DNA from: Teratosphaeria epicoccoides
Taxonomy: Eukaryota; Ascomycota; Dothideomycetes; Mycosphaerellales; Teratosphaeriaceae
Assembly: GCA_021401465.1 (NCBI GenBank)
Contig: JADDMT010000200.1
Coordinates: 1 to 40,171, forward strand
Length of the DNA: 40,171 nt
Direction: 5' to 3'
Shown: positions 1 through 9,924 of the stretch, in pieces
Numbering within the stretch: the first letter of the stretch is position 1
How the letters are laid out: every line of letters starts with the position of its first letter
Made by a program: the position numbers and the translations under genes
The notes under the pieces: generated by a model
Database searches by the model: none
Told to the model about the DNA's origin: nothing
What the model saw: the letters and a program-made list of their open reading frames with translations, nothing else

Positions 1-180
1 CGAGGTAGATAAGCTAGCTAGCTGCCTAGACGCTAGCTAGCAGAGAGATGTGCATGCGATGAGAGACTTTCGGCTAGTAGCACTAACTGCTAATCCTGCG
101 GCATGACTAATAAGTAGTTATGCATGTAGGTAGAAGACCTGCTTCTAGCCGTAGCAGGCGGCAATTCATGACTTTCTTAA

Positions 181-434
181 GAACTTACTAAGCATCTACC
201 TCTTGGCGACGTGCCTGCTGTCGAAAAGAAGCTCGCAGCCGTCATTGCTAAACACGAGTTTCCCTTTCTCAAGGTTAGTAGCCGCGATTCTGACTAATCA
301 TACATACATATGCTAACTAGTTATGTTTCTAGCTCCTAGCCGAGCTTTGTAACAAGATCTACAAAGGAGTTATTATGTCGCCTACCCCGATTAGCATCAT
401 GTTTAACTACGGCACAGGTCAGCTAAGTGGCTAA
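181..434 (+). pseudogene. Possible two-exon gene 3' end, unidentified
   Basis: A short coding-like stretch (about 196-273) reads LPLGDVPAVEKKLAAVIAKH and onward without a stop. It meets a GTTAGT donor at 274. A CTAAC branch-like site (313-317) and a TAG acceptor ending at 332 would define a 59-nt intron of normal fungal size. Splicing is phase 0 and continues in frame through about 33 codons (including IMFNYGTGQLSG) to a TAA at 432-434. The upstream end is unclear because in-frame stops appear before about 190. I do not recognise the family. It is convergent with the transposase relic to its right and could be a host gene end or part of another element. The splice signals and in-phase join are seen directly; that it is a gene is inference. 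Confidence 0.3.
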
Positions 435-639
435 GTCATTAAGTCTACTAGTGCTAGCTAGAAGAACTACGTGCTAGGAGCCCTCCTTGTAGCGTGCTAC
501 CTTCATCGAGCTTACTAGTATAGCATTCGTTACGCATGTTACGATCGTTTGCGTTTGTTTCTCCTCGATTAGTCCTAAGTAGAGCTGCTAGCGACGCCAC
601 GCTTAAGCGATAGCGGCCCTTCCTTACTAGTAGCCGCAA

Positions 640-3600
640 TATTGCGCTCCTTAGCTATATTTAGGCGATGTAGCTTATGTTTAGTTACTACCCTAGACTC
701 TTGTTCCTCCTAGTCCGCATTGTATATGAAGTTGTAGGTCTCAAAGTCAGCAGTGTTGTTAATGTACATGTCATATCGGCTAGAGGTATTATATTCGTCT
801 GTTAGCATAACGTAGATACTATAGTAGACGCTAGTAAGCCTGTAGATGTAGCGACCTTACAGAGTACCTTCCTATAGGCTAGAACGCATCGCTATGATTA
901 CTGTCATGCCATGAACATCGTCTGCTCTTCTAGCCGGATCTTTCGGCTAGAATAGGTCTACGAACACACCTGTGTAGGTCGGACGTTTATTGTGTGCTAG
1001 TATTATGTAGTTATAGCTGTCTACTATGACGCGCGATTTCTTGTCTTAGAAGGTTACGACATATAACAGGCGAGCAGGCAGCCGGCCCTTAAAGGCGACG
1101 ACTAGGTCGATTTGTCTATTAACGCTAGTAGTCTCGTCTGTAACTAGCAGCACTTCGTACTCCTAGACCTAGAGCTAGTTGTTACAGCGATTATGCTAGA
1201 TTCCTTGCTAGTTCAGGGTATATCTAACAACGTCTGGCTTAGTTGCAGATAGATCGTCAGGATCCTTATGATGTATCTTCTAGCACTATATACTAGCATG
1301 GAAAGATACATCTAAATCGTTAACCTAATCCGGTCTTCCCTCGATCCTGTCAGGATTAAGACGCATTGTATTCGACGTCAATGTTGTATTAGACGACACC
1401 TAGTACTCTTTAACAAACACTATAGTAGCATGACGGAAGTAAGGCCCTACCTCTAGCCCTATGTGTGCTACTACATTACTAACTGTCCTCTATATGTCTC
1501 TACCTAGTAACGATTAGCTAGATCTTAGCCTTCGCTAGCTAAGGAAGGCTTCGACATCCTTCTGCTCTGTCGGTTAAGGCACTTCGCGCTCCTAAGCCTC
1601 TTGACGTTCGGCCTTAGTCTGCTACTAGAACGTTAGGCTAGTATCAAAGAATGTAAGCATAGTAATCTTTCGCTAGAAGTGCTCCATAATCTAGTCCTCC
1701 TATCCGTTCTTCTTGTTAGTCAATTTGAATAGCTTCTTAACGTATTTAACATGCTTGTGTTCGAAGTAGCTAGTGTTAAGGTCTAGCGCGTTGCCGAAGA
1801 GCCGTATCATGTCTACGTAGTATGTAAGGGCATAAAACTTAGGAAAATTAAAGTGCCCTTATAGTTTACACATATTGTCTACTATCTTAGGCTCCTCTGC
1901 TCGCTCTGTCTACGCTTTCTTCTTTCTTAGCTCTCCTTTGCTTATGCGATACTCCCTAAACTCTTCTTTATACTAGTTGCATCAGAATAGGGCAAGGACT
2001 ATAAACCGGAGCGTTTCGCTATCATGTAAAGGATATTACACTAACTAAGAGAAGTCTACTATCGCCCGCAAGAACTAGATAGCGCCATGTGCCTTAGCAT
2101 CTTCTAATAGTAGCATGAAGACTAGGAGTAACTGTCGTAGCATACTCTTCTACTCCTAGCCTGTCTATTAGCTTATTGCGGATATCTGGCTAAACACCTA
2201 GAGGTTCCTAAATGCAGGCACTACCGCGAAGCGACAGTTAATAATGACATCTGATTAATGATCTACAACAGTCTTGCCTTTGTTACTCTTTCTTGCTACT
2301 TTATGCTAGCCCTTAGCTTGTAGGAGTACTACTCTAGCTCGCTTCGAAGACAGAGGTAGTTAACTCTTAAGCAAATCTCGCGTCTAATCTATAACGTATA
2401 TTAATACGCTCTTGAAGAGTAAGTAGAGCACGTCTACTATTAGCGTCTTATAGATATTTAGGCTAGGGTCCCTAAATGCGAAGTTTAGTAGGTCATGCAC
2501 GTAGCTGCCCTAGTCCTTCTTCGCTACTTACTAGAGCATGATTTGTATTTGCGTGTCCTTATGTATCCGCTATAGTGAACTACTTCGAGGTCTTCGCGTT
2601 TTTCTAGATTAATTGTACATATCGTGTAGTAGCGGTTATTCTTCACGCCTGTAATTATCACCTGTTCTTAGTAGTCGCTCGCGTATACTGCGATATTTAG
2701 GAAATATCGCTGTGTCTCGCCATCCGCACATAAGACGTCAAGGCCCTCGCCTGCAGCGAGCTTAGTAATAGGGTCGAACATTGTCTTCATGTAGCGATAG
2801 TATAGCTCGTCCCTGATGCTTCCTTTCCCGCCTTTGACTACTAGTAGCATCGCTAGGAGCACACTGCCTAGTCGATAGTTAGAGTTACGAACCGATCTAG
2901 GCAGGTTGCTAATCGTCAAGTATACTAGCTATGCGATTAGGTCACCTTGATGATTAGTAACCTGTGTCTTATTACTAGCAAGAATTAGTAGCATAATTGT
3001 CGCTCTGTCTATTCTAAGCTCTTTCTGTTTGTCCTACTACTAGTCTGTAGAGGCTATGTCCTAATAGATCCGCCTAGGCGGGTCATCTAGAGTCTTAAGG
3101 CGATAAGGCGCGTACACGAGATCATTCCTGAAACCCTTGTGCCCTATAAGAAAGCGCATAACGTCTTTGACTTTCCGGTGCCTTAGAGGCACTGTCTTAA
3201 CACTAGAGGTCGACTGTAGAGATTCTAATTCGATGTTCGTAATACTCTACTTTATAATGAATAGTAGTTAGTAGGCACTTACTTCTTAGATCTTGTCCTT
3301 AAGCTCTACGCCTAACCGAAAGCTAAGTAGTTCGTAGATCTTCTGCAGCCGGGGATTCTTGAATAACCGATCGATAGCGTTACTCGAAATGCCTTCGTAT
3401 AAGAGCTAGTATGCGAATACTACATCTGCATTACTTTAGAAGAAGGCATAGCCCTATTTATTAAGTTCCTTATCTGTCTGTTCGTTAGACCTAGTCAAGG
3501 TTATTACTAACTCGGTAGGATTGCGGCTTAACGTACACTTTGATTAGCCTGCCTACCGTGAGACTACCTACGCTAAAAGGTGTCCGCTTGTATAGTTACT

Positions 3601-4175
3601 CGTACCTAGCAGACAACAGCCTACTAGCACGCATATAGATTAAAGCTAAGCTGTGCTCGCTCGTGACGCCATGTAGCCTACCTGTTTAGCTACTATTCGT
3701 GTCTCTATATCGTCTATCTAGAGATGTGGCGTCTCTTGTGAATGCTGCTAGGTCGTCGTAGAGACTAAGCGCGTCGATGTTACTGCTGTCATTGTCGATT
3801 GCCCTAGCCGTCGCTACTATCTCTTTCTCTTACATGTGAGCCTCATTAAACATAGGCTCGACGACTATAACTAGTTCCTCGTTTGTAACATACTACCTAT
3901 CTACTCCCGCAGCATCGTCGACTAATGCCCCCTCCTCGTAGGCGAGGACATCGTCTACTAATTAAGTTTCGACTCTGTCGTTCGAGTCTAAGGAGATGTT
4001 CAAATCTGACGCGTATTTCTCGTCGGGTCTAAGATCCATAGTGCTCTAATTAATGAAGTGCTAAAACTTCGCCGCCATGTAGGTAGGAACATGCCGGGCA
4101 TGACTACTATGACCTTTTAATGCCTTGCCGCAGCCTATGTAGTATAGTATACGCTATGAAGCTACTGTCGATGTA
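640..4175 (-). pseudogene. Plavaka-type DNA transposase relic (RIP-degraded)
   Basis: This minus-strand coding relic runs about 3.5 kb. Near its N-terminus (4160-4090) is a degenerate C2H2 finger (GCGKALKGHSSHARH), its first Cys reading as Tyr. An acidic, low-complexity stretch follows to about 3850. The core at 3000-2590 carries the family hallmarks in order: ASNKTQVTNHQGD, then LTISNLPRSVR, then a loop ending CADGETQRYFLNIAVYASDY, then EQVIITGVKNNRY and a CxxC-like pair (Tyr/Cys). These match the core of fungal Plavaka transposases (CMC/EnSpm-like cut-and-paste elements). The part between about 2500 and 650 is still coding-like but broken by many TAG/TAA codons. It should bind element ends and cut DNA in the nucleus, but this copy cannot. 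I could not define terminal inverted repeats. An open 61-codon stretch at 639-454 may be its C-terminal tail in a shifted frame or chance. Confidence 0.75.
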
Positions 4176-4229
4176 GTATGTTATAAAGGCTATGGCGCTC
4201 ATAGACGCGTTAATCACTATAAACACCTG

Positions 4230-4870
4230 ACCCCTAGAAAGGTGCGCGTGCCGCGCGGGTAGCTGATTGCCGCTCAGACAGTTCATCCTGTTAGCTAGCT
4301 ATGCGTGGTTAGGGTTAGTGTTTAGGTTAATGGAAGAATCGAGTGTTATTAGAGTGTAGTAGTAAAGGAGGGCCTAGAGTAGACGAAAATGGATGTGCTA
4401 GGAGTATACTAGCGGCAGTTATATTAGCTAACTCATTCTGTCGATCGTAGGTAGTACAAGCGCTATTTTAGCCGGGAATCCCGAATTTCGAGTAGTTTCA
4501 TATATAAATATAAAGTGTATAGTATTCATATGCACAGAGTTATACCCTCTATTACTAACGGCTTAGATGTATAGCGTAGACATAGTAGGAGTGCTACTAG
4601 TATACTACTAGCAGTCGTTGTCTGTCGATTATAAGGGTTTAAAACGTGTGGTAGCGATCTATAGGTCGGACCTTGACGTAGTAGTAGTAGACATACTACT
4701 AGTATACTACTAGCATTTAGTAGTCGTCAAGTACATTCGAACGGACGAGATGATCAGTGTTATGCATATACTCTATTAGATGAGGTACTTATGTAGTCGC
4801 TATCTGAAACGATACTACTCGCGCATGACTACTAGCATTACTCTATCACAAGATTGCAGTTAAACCCTAG
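4230..4870. other. Non-coding interval with short palindromic repeats
   Basis: No convincing coding frame is visible. The interval holds repeated AT-rich palindromic motifs centred on AGTATACT, a TATATAAATATAAAG stretch near 4500, and a CCGAATTTCGAGTAG motif near 4483-4497 that resembles motifs near 9830-9850. It may be the subterminal region of a DNA transposon occupying some or all of the next 5.5 kb. Confidence 0.4.
4594..4715. repeat. Two exact 20-nt direct repeats; inverted copy at 8979
   Basis: The sequence CTACTAGTATACTACTAGCA occurs exactly at 4594-4613 and again at 4696-4715. The first 17 nt of its reverse complement (TGCTAGTAGTATACTAG) occur at 8979-8995. Looser versions lie near 4399, 6345 and 9733. 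Direct copies on one side and an inverted copy on the other resemble subterminal repeats of a DNA transposon. Confidence 0.5.
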
Positions 4871-5470
4871 TTAATCTGTCATCTTACGCTAGCCTGCGTA
4901 GCCTGTACGATCCTATGCCTCTCTACTTGCCCTGATCATCGCGCATAGTATTAATGAAGTCGTCACTAGTCTGCTAACAGTTCATAGTCTACTCTCCGAA
5001 TTAGCTCTATAGCGTAACCTAGTAAAATCTTATTGCCTCTGTTAATCGCGCTAACTGCATTAATCTAGTACGACTAACCCTACTACAGGCTTGCCTAGTC
5101 AACTACTGTTTTAAGTTGTCATCTAGTATCGTGATAGCGTTAGCAGGTGCAAGAGTTATGCTACTCTTAATTTTGTTCACGGTTAATATGAGTAACTAAG
5201 GGTCGTCTTAGTAGCCTTTAACAATAGGATTAGTAGTCACGAAGTCCCCTATAATCATGGCCTTATCTTTCGACCTGTAATCTAGCCCGATGAACCTAGC
5301 TATCTTGTTAAATCTGTCTAGGATGTAACCGTTCTCTACTACCTACTAGAGATACTAGTCAAAGTCAGTACATGTTAGGCAAGGAAACAGTTGCCTTACG
5401 CGCATAGGCTTGAGTATCCTGTTCCTATATGCGTGTCTTAAGTGCCACAATTATTAGGACCCTAGCGTCT
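4870..5470 (-). pseudogene. Unidentified coding relic
   Basis: A minus-strand frame reads as protein-like for about 190 codons if TAG/TAA are taken as former Gln or Trp. Runs include GYILDRFNKIARFIGLDYR, then IIGDFVTTNPIVKGY, then LLILTVNKIKSSITLAPANA and NRGNKILLGYAIELIRRVDY. Stops fall mostly where Gln would fit, as in RIP-damaged genes elsewhere in the window. I do not recognise the family and see no catalytic motif. It lies between repeat-rich non-coding stretches and may be one exon of a gene carried by the element that seems to span about 4.4-9.9 kb. Confidence 0.4.
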
Positions 5471-5779
5471 AGATCATGCCTACTACAGATAGTGTCGTAG
5501 CAGACTAGAAGATAGACAATACGGTGTCGTATATACAACGGCTACGGCTATGGCAATAAGGTGCGAAAAGCGCGGAAGGGTCCGCCGCATCTTTTATCTG
5601 AAGTTAGCCAAGAGACTAACGAGTATAAACAACGCGTGTTTCGAGTAATCCTAACATCTGTAATTTAAACAGACATGATATAGGCATAGCCCGAACGATA
5701 AGTGTGCGTGTTTCCTCGACAAGAACCTCTAAGACCTAGCGTGGCACGATTTACAAACCTAAGGCGCTATAATAGCAGA
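5471..5779. other. Gap without recognisable gene
   Basis: I see no sustained coding frame or structural RNA here. The sequence is RIP-like and TpA-rich, and the only features are short chance ORFs. Confidence 0.4.
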
Positions 5780-6090
5780 GTATAGGCATGATTAAAGCAG
5801 GCCTTATACTTCGACATAATAATTACCTACGCCTGTACGCTACGTTAGAAGAACAGATAGAGCAGCTTAGCCTACTTGGCCGAATTGCGCGGTTAATAGC
5901 AGCGAAGGAGCGCATGTTCTAGGAAACGAGCGCCTTCTTTAGTAGTAGCAGGGAATTACAACTTAAATTCCTAGCGACAGCAGAGGTATTATAGACACGA
6001 GCAGAGGAGGTTAGTTTTCGGCATCTACTATACAAGATATCGTCAAACTATCGGCAGCAGACAGTCTAGAAGTCGACAATTACCTAGGGT
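5780..6090 (+). pseudogene. Unidentified helical protein fragment
   Basis: A plus-strand frame beginning near an ATG at about 5788 reads about 100 codons with few stops: LILRHNNYLRLYATLEEQIE, then LLGRIARLIAAKERM, ETSAFFSSSRELQLKFLATA and EEVSFRHLLYKISSNYRQQ. The composition is strongly helical, with Glu/Leu/Gln/Arg heptad-like spacing. The interruptions are TAGs compatible with Gln or Trp. No family is recognised. It may belong to the same degraded gene set as the relics at 4870-5470 and 6620-8560. Open-frame length alone would be weak evidence, but the composition differs clearly from the flanking non-coding sequence. Confidence 0.35.
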
Positions 6091-6619
6091 TAACATGAAG
6101 GTAGTATGGCTGTTATAGTTTAAACGTGGCTCGAAGGCCTTTAGAATAATACGTACAGGATATTCTCTTACATGCAGAACGAATCTCACTACTATATACG
6201 CAGGATCTACTACAGAGCAACTACATCCGTTAGGCTATGTCATATAGGCGGACGTACTATATAGCGCGGATGTTTCGTAGTACCTATACTAGCTATCATT
6301 AAAGAATCAATGCTAACTAAGGCTAGTTCTACTAGCGGTATTTTAATAGCATACTGCTAGCAAGCTAAAAGTACCGCCGGCTAATAGGGAAGCGCAATTT
6401 CGGGGGTAGCCGAATTTAGATGACACTTACGTGTCGCAAGATACTGTAAATATTGCGTCCTCTCCTTCTTCTGCATTAATAGACGCCATGTAGCTACATT
6501 AGACAGTAACTTGTAGTATGTGCATATTTACATGCTATAGATATTATCCTTTACTAACCTGCTACTAGACCTACATGACTAAGAAGGATATACTACGCTC
6601 TGTTCTCTGCTAATCCTTT
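6091..6619. other. Interval with no firm gene
   Basis: No coding frame is convincing. The interval contains AGCATACTGCTAGCA (near 6347), related to the repeats at 4594 and 8979, and a CAATTTCGGGGGTAGCCGAATTT motif near 6395 whose sequence resembles 4475-4497 and 9825-9845. Confidence 0.35.
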
Positions 6620-8560
6620 AAGTCGCGTCCTTCTTTGATTATGCCTTTAAAGAAAGACAGATAACAGAGGTCACGTTCCGCGTCATCTGGCGGCAGTTCG
6701 AATTACGATCTAGCGAATGATTTAGAAGACCTGCCGAGCAATAATAGCGATAGTATAGACGACAGTAACAAGGAGATAGCTAACTAGGAGCATGAGGATT
6801 TTATAGTGCCTAAAGCCTATATAAAGGTAACTAATGTAAGAAGCTACCCGCATATAGCGGCTATGCTAACATGTATACAGACGACGACATACTAGTCACG
6901 AAGAGACTAGACATATAAGCGGTTATCCTTACCGCTAAGGCGGAATCGGCCGTACAAGAGGCTTCGGTTATTATCTCGCGATGCGTAATGAGATAGTAGC
7001 AAACCTAAGAATGACAGGGTAAAGACATAGCAGCTAAGCATCTGTCGAGGCTATTATAATAGCCGACCTACTAATCATAGGAGCGACAGCAACAGTCAAA
7101 ACTACCGTAATAGCGAGTCTCGTAGCCGCTAGGGCGATAGTAGTAGTCAAAGTCAGTCTAGGAGCTAGTCGAGTAGCCGTCGAGGCTATAATAGTAGCTA
7201 GACTACAAACTCTGACTAAGGATACGACTACTCTAGTAGCGAAGATATACGTAGTAGCCCTCCTATGCATAAAGACAAGTTAATCGAGCCTTTGCTCGTT
7301 AAAGTCTAAGAACTCTTGTGGATAGACGCTTCACGAGGGTAGAAGGGCATTTCTGTACTATACCCTATAGCTCCTACTTACTATCCGAGTTGTAAGCATA
7401 TTGCAATTAACTAGTAGCTCATAGCGCGTGATATGCTAGGGATGAAAGGTCGAGTTAGCTCGAGGCTAGACGACGTAGATTTAGATACTATAAGTACCTC
7501 CGTAGGTCCTATGAGGAGGTACTAATGTTAGGGGCGTAGATAAGGCAGAGGTTACGTTAGTGTCGTAACAACTACACGAATAGGGTTAGAGAAGCTATAC
7601 TCGCATAGTCTAGCAAGGTAGACGATAAGTAGGGTTTGAAGGACTAGGCCGCGGACATGTTAATAGAAAGCAGATTCGAATGCGAGAACGAAGAAGAGGT
7701 AAGGAGAGAAGGCTTAGATGTCGTTAAAAGCGCTAACATGTCACAGGACCGGAGGTTTCTAAGCCCGCTCGTGATCTTTTGTATGAAGAAGGCGTTCTTC
7801 TAGTTTAATTAGAAACTAGCATAGAATCCTTTAGAGTCACGCAAGGTAAACGCTTTCATGTTAAACAGCGTGTATGCTACTATCACATACCTACTAGCCT
7901 AGATCAGAAATAGCCCTTCGGAGTTTAAGATAAAGGCTAGCAAGACGAGATAGGTTCTAGTCAGTAGTGTCAATATCGATGATATCTTTGAGGGGAAGAA
8001 GAAGTATTAGGAAGAGCTCGATGCTAACAGACAGGAGGTCATTATGGCGACTATTATAGCACGTATATTAGGGGGGGAGGACGAAGGCAAGACAGCACTA
8101 CTAGTGTAGGCGGCGCTAGCTATCAAGAAGGATCGCGGCATGATAGGCTTAGAGAGGGAATACGAGGACTTGCGGAGGCAAAAGGCGCTACGCGAGAATA
8201 GTATAGGGGAGACATTATCAAGAGGGCCTGTACTAACTTCTACTAGGTCGTACGCAATTGTTAGGTTAGCGTAGTGTTAGCCTAACACGACGATCAAGCC
8301 AGGCCTTAATGTCATTAATAGTAGGCGTTCGCAAGCATGTAGCGGATGTTTAAGCGGACACTAATAGAGGGAGCGAGGGCTATAATAGCGGAAGGGCAAA
8401 TGTTAGTAACTATGGTAGTAAGGCAAGCGATTATGACAGTGACGACTAGCCGATGCAGGGACTAGAGGAGCCATTGTCGCGGGACACCCTGCATAACGGT
8501 GTCGTGACAACGAGGTTAGTTTCTCGTCTAACATCATAGCCATGATTGCTAACATGTACT
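6620..8560 (+). pseudogene. Ser/Arg-rich multi-domain protein relic, unidentified
   Basis: A chain of plus-strand coding-like blocks, interrupted by TAG/TAA. It starts near an ATG at about 6629 with an acidic Ser/Asp/Asn-rich tract (LEDLPSNNSDSIDDSNKE). At 7030-7280 comes a Ser-Arg-rich tract with repeated Tyr-Asn-Ser and Ser-Gln-Ser elements. A more ordinary stretch follows (HKDKLIEPLLVKV, APTYYPSCKHIAIN, ARDMLGMKGRVSSRLDDVDL). The next block, 7660-8230, is charged and helical (ESRFECENEEEVRREGLDVV; SPSEFKIKASKTR; KKDRGMIGLEREYEDLRRQK). A second Tyr/Asn/Ser/Gly-rich tract ends near 8560 (SEGYNSGRANVSNYGSKAS). I do not recognise a family. The low-complexity and helical alternation resembles an RNA- or DNA-binding accessory protein, which is inference. 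It may be several exons rather than one frame. Confidence 0.4.
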
Positions 8561-8599
8561 TGTCTAGTGTGAAAGCTACTATAGTCGATGAGCCCTGAC

Positions 8600-9390
8600 C
8601 TAGACACACGCAAGATGAAAGGTTAGTAGCCTTAGCATGTCATGAGGGCCAGCTATCGCTAACGAGGCGGAAGTAGCGAGAGGCCTAAGCTACAGAGTAG
8701 GCGGTTAATCGTGACTAGTGTAGACAAGTAGTATAGGCGAGAGGACTCATGTATCGACTAAACCATGCTAATAACAGATAAACGCTAGCGCGGCTCTAGT
8801 AAGAGGCGGAACGCAAAGACTTACTAACACATAGTAAGTGCGATTATTGACTCTACGCATTAGCGTAGTAATTGATAATAGCTATAGGACACGAAGCTCA
8901 ACCGCGAAGGACAAAGACTAAGGCGACAGTAGGAGCTAAGCTTTGCTAGAGGCAGAGGCAAAAAATGCTAGGTAAGTGTGCTAGTAGTATACTAGCGTTA
9001 TGCTACTAACATACCGCTAGTACTTCGATATTAATAGGAGGTACTAGCAGTAGTTTAGTAGCTACGTAGTATACATTAGCTAACGATTATGATGTAGCAT
9101 AGCATGCGCTCTGCTCGATTAGTGTGATCTTATAAGCAACTAGTCAAACGTTGTAGAGAAGGTAGAGGATACGCTCGACGACTCTAAGTTAAGGGATAGT
9201 TAGTTGTAGTAGCATACTACATTCACGGACTCGACCTTGTCAGAGCAGATTAAGGGCTATAGCGACAAGGTCTTTAATGATGCGACCTTCAAGAAGCTAC
9301 AGGAGGGGCGAAATAGTAGCGCTTTAGGAAAGTCGGTAGTAGTGAAGGTAAGCTAGTAGAACGGAATAGAGGATGAGGGCAAGTAGAAGA
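8600..9390 (+). pseudogene. Further degraded helical coding relic
   Basis: Coding-like plus-strand sequence continues as helical, charged blocks: RGLMYRLNHANN, then EAERKDLLTHSKCDY, and separately around 9150-9390 KVEDTLDDSKLRDS and STLSEQIKGYSDKVFNDATF, with the usual TAG interruptions. The two blocks are separated by repeat-bearing non-coding sequence (8960-9120) that contains an inverted copy of the 4594/4696 repeat. This might be the C-terminal part of the preceding relic or a second gene. No domain is recognised and no start or natural stop can be fixed. Confidence 0.3.
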
Positions 9391-9459
9391 TTCATGTGTG
9401 AGGGCTAATACAGGATATGTGGATAGTGTGTAGTAGCTATGCATTTGTTACTAGCTATA

Positions 9460-9687
9460 CTAATTAAGGTCTTCGGGCGTAAGGCGCAAGTCAGATATAG
9501 CAGCTTGCTTGAATTTAAGAGGCGTCGTGAGAGCTGCGTTCAAGCTGTATATGTGTTTAGTGTTAGCAAATCTGCTTAATTCGCGGCATACGTCAGGTCT
9601 AGTGTAAATAGTAAAAGAGCATAGTGCGACAACAACGAGATGTATAGTATTAACTAAAATCATGACTTTAACATCTATTACATGCAA
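9460..9687 (-). CDS. Open 75-codon stretch, possible exon
   Basis: This frame is free of stops for 75 codons from an ATG at 9687, which is notable in sequence this rich in TAG. The C-terminal half reads like ordinary protein (RPDVCRELSRFANTKHIYSL; KFKQAAISDLRLTPEDLN), while the N-terminal third is hydrophobic (MILVNTIHLVVVALCSF) and could be a membrane segment or read-through of non-coding DNA. No family is recognised. It lies just left of a cluster of short repeats (9699-9905). It may be a fragment of a gene carried by the 4.4-9.9 kb block, or chance. Confidence 0.25.
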   Translation of the reverse strand: MHVIDVKVMILVNTIHLVVVALCSFTIYTRPDVCRELSRFANTKHIYSLNAALTTPLKFKQAAISDLRLTPEDLN

Positions 9688-9698
9688 ATTGTTTTGAT

Positions 9699-9905
9699 TC
9701 GAGTAGCTCGGCTTGCGTGCCTAAGCTACTTGCTGCTAGTATACTGCTAGTAGTGAGTTACTTACTAGTAGCACTCTTGTACTGTAAGCTACTCGCGTCT
9801 GCGACACGAGTAGCTTAGGAGAGGCCGAGTTTCTCGGGGGTACATACGAGTAGGCCAAGTCAGAGAAGTAGGTAAGTAAGCTAAGTAACACAAGTTACTC
9901 GGTCT
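9699..9905. repeat. Cluster of GAGTAGC repeats with an 11-bp stem hairpin
   Basis: CGAGTAGC-like units recur in both orientations near 9699, 9787 (as GCTACTCG), 9807, 9847 and 9895. A perfect 11-bp inverted repeat (TAAGCTACTCG at 9785-9795 against 9807-9817) surrounds an 11-nt loop. CTGCTAGTATACTGCTAGTAG lies near 9731. Direct plus inverted short units at the edge of a block are typical of subterminal regions of DNA transposons. The retrotransposon copy A begins abruptly just to the right, near 9925. Confidence 0.5.
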
Positions 9906-9924
9906 ACTTAGGGCCTTAGTTTTC

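Noticed and set aside
4307..4318. GGTTAGGGTTAG, telomere-like
   Set aside because: Too short (under two units), and CTAACCC-type strings are common in this RIP-altered sequence.
7034..7270. 78-codon hydrophobic ORF on the minus strand
   Set aside because: It is the reverse-frame shadow of the Ser/Arg-rich tract; Ala/Val/Ile/Thr repeats arise from the complement of AGY/CGN-rich codons.
8071..8094. Walker A-like GGEDEGKT
   Set aside because: It fits GxxxxGK[ST] by letter, but no Walker B or P-loop context is visible and the run of Gly comes from a G homopolymer. It sits in a degraded helical protein.
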